Origin: an uncultured bacterium
GTDB lineage: Bacteria > Verrucomicrobiota > Lentisphaeria > Victivallales > UBA1829
Direction of reading: 5' to 3'
Length of the DNA: 64,000 nucleotides
Assembly: GCA_949297765.1 (NCBI GenBank)
Contig: CASFTV010000026.1
Span: 1-64,000, forward strand
This document shows positions 9,553 to 18,889 of this stretch, piece after piece. How positions within the stretch are numbered: the first letter of the stretch is position 1; each line of letters starts with the position of its first letter. Under the pieces are notes generated by a model. The model ran no database searches. It was not told the DNA's origin and saw nothing but the letters and a program-made list of their open reading frames with translations. A program made the position numbers and the translations under genes.

Positions 9553-10332
9553 ATGGTGAAACAAAAAAAATCCGACAGAAAACGGCTCTCCGCACAGTCT
9601 CCCGGCGGGGGAAAACAGTTTTTTACTTTGACAGAACTTCTGATCGTGATTGCGATCATCGCCATCCTTGCGTCGCTTCTGCTTCCTGCCTTGAATTCTG
9701 CACGGGAAAAAGCCCGATCAGTATCCTGTATCAACAATCAGAAACAGCTGGGAATGCAGTTTATTTCCTACGGGAATGCCTGCAACGATCTTTTCCCGAT
9801 CAGCGGAGTGGATTACAGCTGGCTGCCCTGGCTGTTCCTGACTGCGGAAAGTCCCATGGCGGAACGGGAGGAAGTTGCGAAAAAAATGAAATACCGGCGC
9901 TGCCCCTCCATTTTAACATATACGGACAACGGGAGCCGGTTCGACTGCTACGGAATCAAGCCCGGTGTGTTCGGCGGCCCCACCGTCTGGAATAAATGGG
10001 AGATCGAATACGGCAACCGTGCCAACGTATATACAGGAGACCGGGGAACCGCCGCCGGACGATTCCTGATCGCCCGGATTGTGAAGCAGCCGAGCCGCTA
10101 CTTTTTCCTCGGTGACAGTGCGGATTCCACAACCCGGCAGGCCGCCTATCTTTTGCCGGACTGGGGGTCCGGATCCAAGAAAATCTATCTGGTTCATATC
10201 CGCCGGGCCAATCTGCTCTATGTGGATGGACACGTCGGCTCGTCCGGAGTTGATTTGGCTCCTCTGCTCCGGAGCATGGTTTCCTCCAGTTTCGGTCAGG
10301 CGATTATGGATTCTTCCGGAACTCTCTATTGA
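9553..10332 (+). CDS. Pseudopilin-like protein
   Basis: The 259-residue protein has an unusually long, basic leader of about 24 residues. It is followed by [12 protein letters not shown], a single hydrophobic helix and [14 protein letters not shown], the usual pseudopilin N-terminus with Glu at +5. The residue at -1 is Phe, not Gly. The C-terminal part ends in the [12 protein letters not shown] motif. AGGAGG stands 8 nt before the ATG. It follows the glycosidase gene by 75 bp and precedes the 1130-residue exported enzyme by 27 bp, the same order as at 55597-51513. Confidence 0.85.
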   Translation: MVKQKKSDRKRLSAQSPGGGKQFFTLTELLIVIAIIAILASLLLPALNSAREKARSVSCINNQKQLGMQFISYGNACNDLFPISGVDYSWLPWLFLTAESPMAEREEVAKKMKYRRCPSILTYTDNGSRFDCYGIKPGVFGGPTVWNKWEIEYGNRANVYTGDRGTAAGRFLIARIVKQPSRYFFLGDSADSTTRQAAYLLPDWGSGSKKIYLVHIRRANLLYVDGHVGSSGVDLAPLLRSMVSSSFGQAIMDSSGTLY

Positions 10333-10359
10333 TTCCAGACAATTCTGAAAGGTGGCTGT

Positions 10360-13300
10360 ATGAACCGATTTCTTTTCCTTCTCTTTCTCTGCTGCACGTT
10401 TTTCACTTTCTCCGGGAACGGGGAAAGCAGGAGTTTTCAAATAAAATCCGATGGTTCCTTTCAGGCGGAGGATCTTCTGTTTGCGCTTGTTGTGCGGAAT
10501 CCGAAATGGGCCTCTTCGATTCAGAGCGGCAAGACCATTCGCGCTTCTGCGGATATCCCGCAGACCGACCGGAATCTCTTCCGTCTTCAGGGGGAATTCC
10601 GGGTTCGCAACGGAACATTTCAACTGGATGAGACATTTGTTTTCCTCCCTTCAAACCGGGCCCGTTACGAAGTGGATCTGCGTTCTGCCGAACCTGTCCC
10701 TTGCGCGGAGCTCTGTCTGGAAGCCCGTCTTCCGGTTTCCCGTTTTCTCACACGGGAGATCCGCTTTGACGGGAAAACCGTCAATTTCGGAAAAGATTAT
10801 CAGCTGAAACGCTGGGTTCTGGATCTGCCCGTGAAGCGGATCGAAATTCCTCTTCAAACGGGAACGCTGTATATGGAAGGCAATCTGCGTGTTCGCCTTC
10901 AGGATAATCGCCGCTATCAGAAAAACGGCGACTGGAGTTTGCGGATTCTCCTGAATCCCCGTTCCGGAACGATCCGGGAGGCCGGACTGAAACTGGATCT
11001 CCGCGCTGTTCAGCCGTTTTCCTGTCCGCTGGATCTTTCCGCGAGTGCGAATATGGGATTTGCGGATCCGGTGGCGGAGGACCATGCCGGCGGCTGGACC
11101 GATCAGGGACCCGACAACGATCTGCGAATGTTCCCTGCGGGGAAACAGTTCTTTGCGGGGATCCCATTCCGGATTCCCCGTCCGGAGGAGAATGGAGGGA
11201 AGGCGGTTATTGCACTTCGTGGAGAGCAGCGGCCGTATTTCCCGTCGTCTGCGGAAGTGGCTGTTCCGGAGGGGACTCGGGCAAGGTATCTCTGGATTCT
11301 GCATGCTCTCGGGTGGGAGCCGAAAAGCCGGAAGGAGGTCGGGAGGATCACTGTCGAGTATGAGAACGATGGGTTTACGGAACGGGACGAGGAGACGTTC
11401 CCGGTCCGGAGCGGAGTGGAGGTTGGCAACTTCTGGGGACCGCGCACTTTATCCCAGGCATCTGTCGCATGGAAAGGAAGAAATTCCAGTGCGGAGATCG
11501 GAATTTATGCAACACGGTTCAAATTGTCGGGCAGGAAGATCCGCAGGATTCGTTTCTCCAGCGAGGGCAATGCCGCATGGCTGATCGCGGGGGCCACACT
11601 TTCCGATTCCGCCGGGAATACCGGCGCGGGCGGAAGCGGAACACCGGTCATCATCGGAGCAGGACCGGAATGGATTCCGGTCGAACGGCGGACCACCGTG
11701 ATCCCGGGGAGCATTCTGGATTTTTCCGGGCTGCTGCATCGTCCGGCCGGGAAATACGGCTATCTCCGGAATGTCCGCGGCCGGTTTGAATTCGAGAAGC
11801 GTCCCGGTGTTCATGCACGTTTCTACGGAGTCAATATTGCGTTCATGGTGAATTTCATGGATAGAGAACGGACAGACCGGCTTGTGGAACGTCTTTCCCG
11901 CTCCGGCTACAATCTTCTGCGTCTTCACCATTTTGACGATCTGCTGACGGAGGCGCCGCATCGGGGCGATTCCCCGTTTGTCGGAGAGCGTCTGGACCGC
12001 CTGCATTATCTGATCGCCCGCTGCCGGGAGGCGGGAATCTATCTCACTCTGGATCTTTATACCTGCCGGAAACCGGATGCGTCGATCGCCCGTCTGGTGA
12101 AGGGGGGAACCGTGTATGGAGCCGAATACAAGGCGCTCTTCTTCCTGGATGAGGGAGTCCGGAACGACTTTTTTGCATTTTCCAGACGCCTTCTGAGTAC
12201 CGTCAATCCCTACACCGGTCTGGCTCTGAAGGATGATCCCGCCGTGTGCATGCTCAGTTTCCTGAATGAGGATACGATCTTTGCCACCGCAAAACGTACG
12301 CCTCGGATTGCTGCATTGTTCGAGGAGAAATATCAGCAATATTTGAAGAGGAATCGTCTTGTTCTCACACAGAAAAACCGGAATGCGCTCTGGCGCGCTT
12401 TCCTGTCGGATGTCTATCGGAACGGTTTTTCCTCCCTGCGGAAATTTGCGAAGGAAACGGACTTGAAAATGCCGTTGACCGATCAGAACTACTGGACCGA
12501 TATCGGTACGTCGCTCCTTCGGAGTGAGTATGACTACATCGACAATCACTTCTACTGGGCGCATCCCTCCTTCCTCGGCAAAAACTGGCAGCTTCCTGCC
12601 CGGTTTGAAACCAGAAGCGCGATTCAGGAGTTCGCGGGTGGTGTTTCCGGACAATTTCCCTGCCGGGAATTCGGGAAACCGTATTCCGTCAGCGAATGGA
12701 ACTACTGCCATCCAAACCGCTTCAATCTGGAAGGCGCGTTCCTGATGGGGGCGTATTCCGCTCTGCAGAACTGGGATTCCCTCTGCCGGTTCGCTTTTTC
12801 CCACACGATCCGCTCTCTGGATGACAGAAAAATCGTGACAACGTTTGATCTGGCGGAAGATCCGGTCCGAACACTTTCTGAAATCGCGGGCCAGCTTTTC
12901 TTCCTGCGTGGAGACGTGGCGCCTTCCGGACGCAAATTTGTGATTCTGCTTGATCCGGATCACTGGAAAAATCCTTCAAATCCTTCCGGATTCCCTCTGA
13001 CCCTGCGGCGTCTCGGCCTGATCGGACAAACCGGATTCCTGATTGCGGGGCCCGGTAAAGACATTGTTCTTCCGGCACAGAGTTCTCTGGTCTCCGGATC
13101 GGAAAGCCTTCGGGAACATTTTGCTGGAGTTCTTCCGTTTCTCTCATGGAAACTCGGAATTGCGGAAGGAATGCGGGAAATCGTCAAAGCCGGACTCCTT
13201 TCCGCGGAAGAGGCAGAAAACAATCGTTTCCGCAGCGATACAGGAGAAATTCTTCTCGACAGTAAAAATACGACCTTCCTGGTATCCACCCCCCGCAGTG

Positions 13301-13752
13301 AAGGAATGGTCCTGGAAAAGAATCGGACTCTGGAAGGAGATTTCGCTGAAGTACATAATCCGGATACCTTCGCAGGCGTTTTGATCGCGTCGAAAGACGG
13401 AAAATCCCTGAAGGAAAGCCGCCGGCTTCTGATCCTTCATCTGACCCGGATCGCCAATACCGGAGAGACCTATCGTGATACAGACTGCAACATTCTGGAG
13501 TCGCAGGGAAAAAGTCCTTTGCTCTTGCGCAGGGGAAAAACGCAAATGACTCTGAGGAGAAATTTTCAGGGATTTCGTCTTTATGCGGTGGATCCGAATG
13601 GAAGACGCCTTTTCGAATGTCCGTTCCGCACGGAAAACGGAAAAACAATTCTTGAACTGGACAACAATCGCGGCGGTCGGGGTGTCCTGGCATATGAATT
13701 AATCGAAGCAGCATTCGACTCTCAAACGTCATTGCGGCAAGCAATGCAATGA
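10360..13752 (+). CDS. Large exported clan GH-A glycosidase with N-terminal GGWTDQG module
   Basis: The 1130-residue product has a signal peptide (about 1-20), a beta-rich N-terminal region (about 20-220), the GGWTDQG module (about 224-417, nucleotides 11029-11610) and a TIM-barrel domain (about 455-900). In the barrel, Glu637 in L-N-E-D fits the acid/base and Glu779 in V-S-E-W-N-Y the nucleophile of clan GH-A. A beta-rich C-terminal tail (about 980-1130) closes the protein. It resembles unclassified GH5-like enzymes, and the substrate is unknown. A full-length paralogue with the same domain order is encoded at 51513-54824. Both are immediately downstream of a pseudopilin gene. Confidence 0.78.
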   Translation: MNRFLFLLFLCCTFFTFSGNGESRSFQIKSDGSFQAEDLLFALVVRNPKWASSIQSGKTIRASADIPQTDRNLFRLQGEFRVRNGTFQLDETFVFLPSNRARYEVDLRSAEPVPCAELCLEARLPVSRFLTREIRFDGKTVNFGKDYQLKRWVLDLPVKRIEIPLQTGTLYMEGNLRVRLQDNRRYQKNGDWSLRILLNPRSGTIREAGLKLDLRAVQPFSCPLDLSASANMGFADPVAEDHAGGWTDQGPDNDLRMFPAGKQFFAGIPFRIPRPEENGGKAVIALRGEQRPYFPSSAEVAVPEGTRARYLWILHALGWEPKSRKEVGRITVEYENDGFTERDEETFPVRSGVEVGNFWGPRTLSQASVAWKGRNSSAEIGIYATRFKLSGRKIRRIRFSSEGNAAWLIAGATLSDSAGNTGAGGSGTPVIIGAGPEWIPVERRTTVIPGSILDFSGLLHRPAGKYGYLRNVRGRFEFEKRPGVHARFYGVNIAFMVNFMDRERTDRLVERLSRSGYNLLRLHHFDDLLTEAPHRGDSPFVGERLDRLHYLIARCREAGIYLTLDLYTCRKPDASIARLVKGGTVYGAEYKALFFLDEGVRNDFFAFSRRLLSTVNPYTGLALKDDPAVCMLSFLNEDTIFATAKRTPRIAALFEEKYQQYLKRNRLVLTQKNRNALWRAFLSDVYRNGFSSLRKFAKETDLKMPLTDQNYWTDIGTSLLRSEYDYIDNHFYWAHPSFLGKNWQLPARFETRSAIQEFAGGVSGQFPCREFGKPYSVSEWNYCHPNRFNLEGAFLMGAYSALQNWDSLCRFAFSHTIRSLDDRKIVTTFDLAEDPVRTLSEIAGQLFFLRGDVAPSGRKFVILLDPDHWKNPSNPSGFPLTLRRLGLIGQTGFLIAGPGKDIVLPAQSSLVSGSESLREHFAGVLPFLSWKLGIAEGMREIVKAGLLSAEEAENNRFRSDTGEILLDSKNTTFLVSTPRSEGMVLEKNRTLEGDFAEVHNPDTFAGVLIASKDGKSLKESRRLLILHLTRIANTGETYRDTDCNILESQGKSPLLLRRGKTQMTLRRNFQGFRLYAVDPNGRRLFECPFRTENGKTILELDNNRGGRGVLAYELIEAAFDSQTSLRQAMQ

Positions 13753-14069
13753 CGCTGAGAAATGTGACCTGCGGCTCTGTCTCAAAAAAGGAATTTCATT
13801 CACATCGGACGCAAGGTCTGCAATTTCCGCCTGCACTGCGGATGCAGGAAGCAGAAAGCGTTATGGCCTGCCGGGCCGCAACTTCCGATTCCCCGGTAAA
13901 TCAAAGTCCGCACGAAGTTCTCCATTTCCCAAACCGTGCGTGGCGGTTTATTCAAACTGTTGGGAATCCGGGAGTCCTTTCCCCGTCCCTCGCGGAGAAG
14001 AACCGCAAAGTTTTTCCAGAACTGCTGGAACAGCGCCTGCGGCAAAGAGCCTTCCTGCGGGAACATTTT
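13753..14069. other. Gene-free interval between convergent units
   Basis: This stretch lies between the end of the 1130-residue enzyme and the AraC remnant. It contains a small 6-bp stem (CCTGCA 13830-13835 / TGCAGG 13843-13848) without a T-run. An 88-codon open frame on the minus strand (13800-14066) has no recognisable motif and no clear ribosome binding site, so I do not call it a gene. Confidence 0.4.
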
Positions 14070-14402
14070 TTATTTCCACCTTCGTTTCTGCCGATATAAA
14101 AGACGTTCCTGCCGGTATTGACCGGGCGGAATCCCCATTCTGCGCCTGAAGGCCGGCGAGAGCGCCATTTTGGAACCGTATCCGGTTCGTCCAGCGATTT
14201 CGTCCAGAGACAGCTGTGCGGCATCCAGAAGATCGCGGATCCGGTTGACCCGGAATTCCAGAAGAATCTGGTAAAGGTTTTTTCCAAGACAGCGCCGGGC
14301 TTTCCGGATTTCTGTTTTTCCGTCCGGTCTCCGCTCAATGAAGCTGTATGCTGCCGGGCAGGTCCTGCATCTGAGTATGTGAACCTGCCCGGGAAAAAGT
14401 TC
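14070..14402 (-). pseudogene. Remnant of an AraC-family regulator (second half of the DNA-binding domain)
   Basis: Directly after the TAA of the gene at 14403-15158, and in the same frame, about 110 codons read to a TAA at 14070-14072. The last 70 residues form the C-terminal part of an AraC domain: L-L-E-F-R-V-N-R-I-R-D-L-L, then L-S-L-D-E-I-A-G-R-T-G-Y-G-S, then A-F-R-R-R-M-G-I-P-P-G-Q-Y-R. The sensor domain and the first helix-turn-helix are missing, and there is no ATG in the open stretch before the conserved part. I infer a decayed regulator gene. Read-through of the preceding stop would be needed to translate it. Confidence 0.65.
14354..14392. terminator. Strong stem-loop just downstream of the GH2 operon
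   Basis: A perfect 10-bp inverted repeat (CCGGGCAGGT 14354-14363 and ACCTGCCCGG 14383-14392) with a 19-nt loop begins 11 nt after the stop of the last gene of the minus-strand operon. The T-run on the minus strand precedes the hairpin and does not follow it, so it may stabilise or process the 3' end more than act as a classic intrinsic terminator. Confidence 0.45.
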
Positions 14403-15158
14403 TTATGCTTCCGGTTCAAAAGAAAGCGTGAATTCCCACTGGCATGTGCTGCCGGCCGGATATTCCACATCGTTCTCGGTCCATTTCGCCGGAGGTGTGA
14501 TATAGAAGGAAAAATCCTTGCCGCCCCACATGCGGGAATCCATGAAATCAATGCTTTCCTCCTTCGCTGCGGCAAGAGTGAATGTTCCTTTTTCCGTCGA
14601 AATGGCAATCGATTTCCCCACCAGCTGGAAGGCCTTGTTGTAGGACTCGGGAAGGACTTCGAAACGTTCCTGCCCCGTCTTTGTCACGCACTTCACTCCG
14701 CGGCCGAACAACGCCGGCGGCATGGAGATAATCGTTTGAAAAAGTGTGTAATTCGTCAGAAGGGGAACATTCTGCTTTGTGGAGGTTTTGATCGTGATCT
14801 TCTTCGGCGTCAGCGTCATTTCCACCTTGTAGTCGACCGCATCCTTCAGAACGGTATTCCCGAGTTTTGACTCGGTGGTCACTGTCATCGTGGTTCCTTC
14901 GCGTTTGCAGACGGCCCGGCCGGTGTAATCCCAGCCCTGGAAGAAACGTGCGTCGTATTTCTTTGCATCTTTCGGCAGATGGTAGGCTCCGTTGACCTGG
15001 ATCTGGGCACAGAGAAGCTGTCCTTTGTACTGAAGATTCTGGAGCATTCCATTCTGGGAAATCTGTGCACTGAAGCCGTCACTTGTGTAGTTTTCCGCAA
15101 AGAGACTGGTTCCGGCGATCAGAGCCGCCGTGCAAAAAATTTGTTTCCATTGCTTCAT
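14403..15158 (-). CDS. Exported beta-rich protein of unknown function
   Basis: The 251-residue product carries a signal peptide (M-K-Q-W-K-Q then a hydrophobic stretch, S-L-F-A site near residue 21). The remainder is predicted to be mostly beta strands, with no catalytic motif I recognise. Its start overlaps the stop of the GH2 gene by four bases (ATGA, 15155-15158), so translation is probably coupled. This suggests an accessory role for the GH2 enzyme, for example binding or modifying the same substrate. It is the last gene of the GntR-headed operon. Confidence 0.65.
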   Translation of the reverse strand: MKQWKQIFCTAALIAGTSLFAENYTSDGFSAQISQNGMLQNLQYKGQLLCAQIQVNGAYHLPKDAKKYDARFFQGWDYTGRAVCKREGTTMTVTTESKLGNTVLKDAVDYKVEMTLTPKKITIKTSTKQNVPLLTNYTLFQTIISMPPALFGRGVKCVTKTGQERFEVLPESYNKAFQLVGKSIAISTEKGTFTLAAAKEESIDFMDSRMWGGKDFSFYITPPAKWTENDVEYPAGSTCQWEFTLSFEPEA

Positions 15159-18100
15159 CTGTTCACCTCCATTTTTTCCGCCGTCAGGCCGATCAGACCC
15201 ACAACGGCATCTCCTTTTGTTTTTAATACGATCGTTTTCACGGGATCACCGGGATGGGGGTTGTTCCAGGAGCAGAGGAAGGCTCCTATCACTCCGCTCT
15301 TATTCGTACCGGTCCATCCGCAGACGGCATGATTCAATTTCTTCGAAGGACCCCACCAGTCGGTGATGTTGTCTCCTTCAACGATTGGAATCATGACTTT
15401 TTTCCCTGAGGCATACTGTACTTCATACTCTCCGACTTTTCCAGCGCCGGAATCCATCCAGGCGCCGGAATGCAGAAATAAAAGCCGTTTTACCGGCATG
15501 CCGACTCGGATTCTCCTGCTTTGCGGCCGGAAGGGAAGCGTTTTATTTCCGGATACAACAACGCAGGAACGTCCGCCGTTTTCTTTCGGGTCAATGATCC
15601 GGAACGGCACTCCGCCGAAGTTCTGCCGGCCGACCGGCAGGGGGGATAGGTCGTTGAGCGGTCCCTGATCGGTCCATCCGCCCTTTCCATCTTTGGCAAC
15701 GTCATCGGCAAACGCCATATTGGCTGCGTCTTTCAAGGAAATAAAGGCGGCGGAGTCTTTCAAGCCTTTTACTTTGATTTCGTATCCCCGGAACGGCGAA
15801 GCGTTTTTCCGGGTGGCATCATCCACGATGGAAGCCAGCAGACGGCGGGTCAGAAGTGCGGCCGCGGAATCCTTCCGGAAGGTGGAGGTGACTTCCGACT
15901 GCGTCAGGAACACATCGCCTTTCCCGAGTTTCAGATGGGCATTGACCATGCCGAAATTATCCGCGCCCCATTGGGTCGTATCGCCGCCGACCGTCAGGGC
16001 CGCCTCCGAAACGGGGCGGATATAGGTCCGGTAGATGGACCAGTCCTTCTGGTTCCAGCAGAAAAACTCCTTCTGCGTCATGCCCTTCAAAACCGGATGA
16101 TCGAACTGGAGAATCTCGGAAAACTGGCCGGGACCCGCCAGAGAATATTCGAGTTCCGGCAGGAAGGGGATCCGTCCGGAAACCGTCTGGTCAAAGACGA
16201 GCAGGCGTCCTCCGTTCTCGACAAACTTCCGGATCTCGTCTGCCGCATTGTTCACTTTGCCGTCCATTGATCCGTTGCCGATGATCAGAACATCATACTT
16301 TTCCAGGTTCGCAAACGTTTTCACCGGTGTAAACGGCACGCCGAATGCTTTCAGAACCTTGGTCGAGTTGTAGGGCTTGAGCCCGCCGAAAATGGCGGAA
16401 GCATCGTAAAGGGCGATTTTCTTGTCCGTTTTCAGCGGAGTGAATATTTCCGCGCGGTTTCGGAGATTCAGTCCGCTGTCACGGCGGTTGAGTTCCTTTC
16501 CATCCGCAAGGAAGCGATAAACCAGACGGTACTCTCCGCTTTGCTGCGGAAGAGTGAGGCTGACCGGAACGATCTGTTTTTCATTGCTTTTGAGTGTTCC
16601 GAGGCTTTTTGTCAGGACTTTCCCAACGGAGGCGCCGTTCTTTTCGAATCCGATTTCGAGCATGACATTTTTCACGTCGCGTTCCGAATTATTGATGAGA
16701 TACGCATTGGTCGAGACCGTTTCTCCGGTGAAGCGGTTCGGTGCGACATAATCCAGAATCACGATCTGCGGCGCGCAGACTCTCTTCAAATAGGGATACG
16801 CCTCGTTTGGTTCAAATTTCAAACGGTCGAACGGATATGCCGACTTCGGCATCTGGAAGAACGGTTCGGAAAGCGCTTCATAGCCATCCATTTCCGGCCA
16901 GAGTTTCCGCTGAATTTCCAGAATCCGGTCCGTATAGATTCCCCGGCCGAGATTGCGATGGTATTTGTAGTTTTTCATTCCCCAGTTGCGAACCCAGTAA
17001 AGAGCAAGGAATGCGGTTCCGGGATCTTTCGTATGCCAGTCATTCAGAGTTCCGGGATCTTTCGTATGCCAGTCATTCAGAACGTAAAGAGCCTTCTTCC
17101 AATCTGGAGAAGATGCATTTTCCTGCGGCCAGATGCCGTCCGTGATCCAGGCATAATAATGCTGGGCAAAATAGACGGTCTCCCCGTTGACGATGGGGGC
17201 TGCTTTCCCCGGGAAGTGTTTTCGGATCAGCGCGATGAAATCCTCTGCGACCGGCTGGCAGTAGGCCAGCGGCATGTTATTGATGCTGCCCGTGTAGTCA
17301 TGGGTATCGACATAATCCATTTTTTCCGTCCGGCAGAGGGTTTCCGCATTGCTGCCGTCCTTCCAGAATCGTCCGGAAGAGGACGTGATGGGGCGTTTCT
17401 GCCGATCAATCCGGCGGTATAGATCGTACAGATTGTTCAGCATGGCTGTCGCACGCGGAGTATAATCCCGCAGTTCATTGCCGAAGCTGAAGGTGCAGAC
17501 GGAGGGATGGGAATATTTCCGCTGGATTCTTCTGGTGATCTTTTCGACAAACTGCGGCAGAAGTCTGCCCTCTTTATCGGAGGCTCCGTCGAAGCCTTTC
17601 ACATCAATTTCATCGGCACGCACGGCGTTTTTCAGCCGGACCGTCGGATAATTGAGTTCATCCGTCAGGATGAATCCAAGCTCATCCATGATGTCGTATC
17701 CGGTCGATGAATATTGACTGCTGTGGATGCGTACATGATTGATGTTCATATCCTTGTATGTCTGCCAATAGGTGCGCAGAGCGTTGCCTTCGTTGGTCGT
17801 CATGGCGAACGAGTATCCGTGATTGTTCCGGGGATACTCATTTCCCTGGCAGATTCCGCGAAGCATGATCGGTTTCCCGTTCAGGACAAAGTTTCCGTCC
17901 TTTACGCCGAAGGTGCGCATCCCGAACCGCTGAATGCCGGCAAGCTCTCCCTTCCGGTTCCGGATTTTGACTCCGTAAAGGAACGGGGATTCCGGCGACC
18001 ACAGTTTCGCATTGTTGACAGAACCTTTTCCCGCAACATACCGTTTCCCGTCTTTCCGGTATGCTTTGCCCAGCGTGAAGGAGGCGGCGCGCCGGCCGCT

Positions 18101-18877
18101 TTTCCATTCAAAAATTTCCGCATTCCAGGAATCGGTATCTTCCGGTTTTTCCGAACCGGAAAGAAGACATTCCACCGAGACATCGCGGAGATTGTTTTCC
18201 GGGGTAACGAGGATCCGGTCGCTCCACGCGGCGGGTTTCACATCCAGATAGACTGTCCCGAGGATTCCGCAATACGGCGCCCAGACCTTCCACATCACAG
18301 GCTCTCCGGTATGAAACAGGCGGACTGCAATGATATTTTTCCGGCCGGGACGGAGATACTTCGTTACATCATACGAATACGGCTCGTCGGGTCCTTTGTA
18401 GTCCCCGTAGTCCGTCGGCATGATAAAGTCGTGCTCTCCGATCAGATGTCCGTTGATCCAGACCTTGAAAACTCCGAGCACTTCATTGAAATAAAGAATC
18501 GCCCGTTCATCCTTTTTCAATACCGGCGCCTGAAATTCTTTGCGGAACCATACGACTCCTCCCCATGTTTTTTCTTCTGTGGAGGGGTTCGGGTTCAGGA
18601 AGGGCGCATGCAGATTATTCGGGACCAGATCCTTGCCCCAATCGGAATCCTTGAATTCCGGAAGATGGTATTTTTGTTTTGTCCCTTCATCGTTCGGATT
18701 GTTTTTGCGGTCGGAAGAAACCTTTTTCAGTTTCCACCAGCCGGAAAGCTGCATCCGTTTCAGATAGGGCTGATAGATATCCCAGGTCTTGAAATCCGGC
18801 TGGAACTGTTCCAGTTTTTCTGCTGCGGACAGACTCAAAGCTGCGGCAAGAAGGGAGAAAATCCATATTGTCTTCAT
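15155..18877 (-). CDS. Exported GH2 family glycosidase with amidotransferase-like domain and GGWTDQG module
   Basis: The 1240-residue product has a signal peptide (about 1-18) and the GH2 sugar-binding, Ig-like and TIM-barrel domains (about 60-640). Glu468 in F-G-N-E-L is the expected acid/base and Glu566 in N-G-E-T-V-Y the likely nucleophile. Next comes a Rossmann-like region resembling the glutamine-amidotransferase/beta-galactosidase trimerisation fold (about 830-1010, with V-L-I-I-G-N-G and F-V-E-N-G-G-R-L-L-V-F). The GGWTDQG module is C-terminal (about 1047-1235). GH2 members are beta-galactosidases, glucuronidases or mannosidases, and the specificity is not decidable here. An exact 33-bp tandem duplication lies in the barrel region (17016-17081). 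Confidence 0.85.
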   Translation of the reverse strand: MKTIWIFSLLAAALSLSAAEKLEQFQPDFKTWDIYQPYLKRMQLSGWWKLKKVSSDRKNNPNDEGTKQKYHLPEFKDSDWGKDLVPNNLHAPFLNPNPSTEEKTWGGVVWFRKEFQAPVLKKDERAILYFNEVLGVFKVWINGHLIGEHDFIMPTDYGDYKGPDEPYSYDVTKYLRPGRKNIIAVRLFHTGEPVMWKVWAPYCGILGTVYLDVKPAAWSDRILVTPENNLRDVSVECLLSGSEKPEDTDSWNAEIFEWKSGRRAASFTLGKAYRKDGKRYVAGKGSVNNAKLWSPESPFLYGVKIRNRKGELAGIQRFGMRTFGVKDGNFVLNGKPIMLRGICQGNEYPRNNHGYSFAMTTNEGNALRTYWQTYKDMNINHVRIHSSQYSSTGYDIMDELGFILTDELNYPTVRLKNAVRADEIDVKGFDGASDKEGRLLPQFVEKITRRIQRKYSHPSVCTFSFGNELRDYTPRATAMLNNLYDLYRRIDRQKRPITSSSGRFWKDGSNAETLCRTEKMDYVDTHDYTGSINNMPLAYCQPVAEDFIALIRKHFPGKAAPIVNGETVYFAQHYYAWITDGIWPQENASSPDWKKALYVLNDWHTKDPGTLNDWHTKDPGTAFLALYWVRNWGMKNYKYHRNLGRGIYTDRILEIQRKLWPEMDGYEALSEPFFQMPKSAYPFDRLKFEPNEAYPYLKRVCAPQIVILDYVAPNRFTGETVSTNAYLINNSERDVKNVMLEIGFEKNGASVGKVLTKSLGTLKSNEKQIVPVSLTLPQQSGEYRLVYRFLADGKELNRRDSGLNLRNRAEIFTPLKTDKKIALYDASAIFGGLKPYNSTKVLKAFGVPFTPVKTFANLEKYDVLIIGNGSMDGKVNNAADEIRKFVENGGRLLVFDQTVSGRIPFLPELEYSLAGPGQFSEILQFDHPVLKGMTQKEFFCWNQKDWSIYRTYIRPVSEAALTVGGDTTQWGADNFGMVNAHLKLGKGDVFLTQSEVTSTFRKDSAAALLTRRLLASIVDDATRKNASPFRGYEIKVKGLKDSAAFISLKDAANMAFADDVAKDGKGGWTDQGPLNDLSPLPVGRQNFGGVPFRIIDPKENGGRSCVVVSGNKTLPFRPQSRRIRVGMPVKRLLFLHSGAWMDSGAGKVGEYEVQYASGKKVMIPIVEGDNITDWWGPSKKLNHAVCGWTGTNKSGVIGAFLCSWNNPHPGDPVKTIVLKTKGDAVVGLIGLTAEKMEVNR
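17016..17081. repeat. Exact 33-bp tandem duplication inside the GH2 gene
   Basis: Positions 17016-17048 and 17049-17081 are identical. The repeat keeps the reading frame and doubles an 11-residue peptide (L-N-D-W-H-T-K-D-P-G-T) next to the catalytic barrel. Perfect identity indicates a recent event, or an assembly artefact. Confidence 0.95.
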
Positions 18878-18889
18878 TTGCTGATCCTC

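Noticed and set aside
8308-9564. Open frame of 418 codons on the minus strand
   Set aside because: Antisense to the (alpha/alpha)6 glycosidase; Arg/Pro/Ser-rich translation typical of a shadow frame.
11449-12963. Open frame of 504 codons on the minus strand
   Set aside because: Antisense to the barrel of the 1130-residue enzyme, with no motif or ribosome binding site.
13800-14066. 88-codon frame on the minus strand
   Set aside because: No family resemblance, and the amino acid make-up is unlike its neighbours.
16981-17110. Tandem repeat considered as a CRISPR or satellite
   Set aside because: Only two units, no spacers, and the repeat is coding and in frame.
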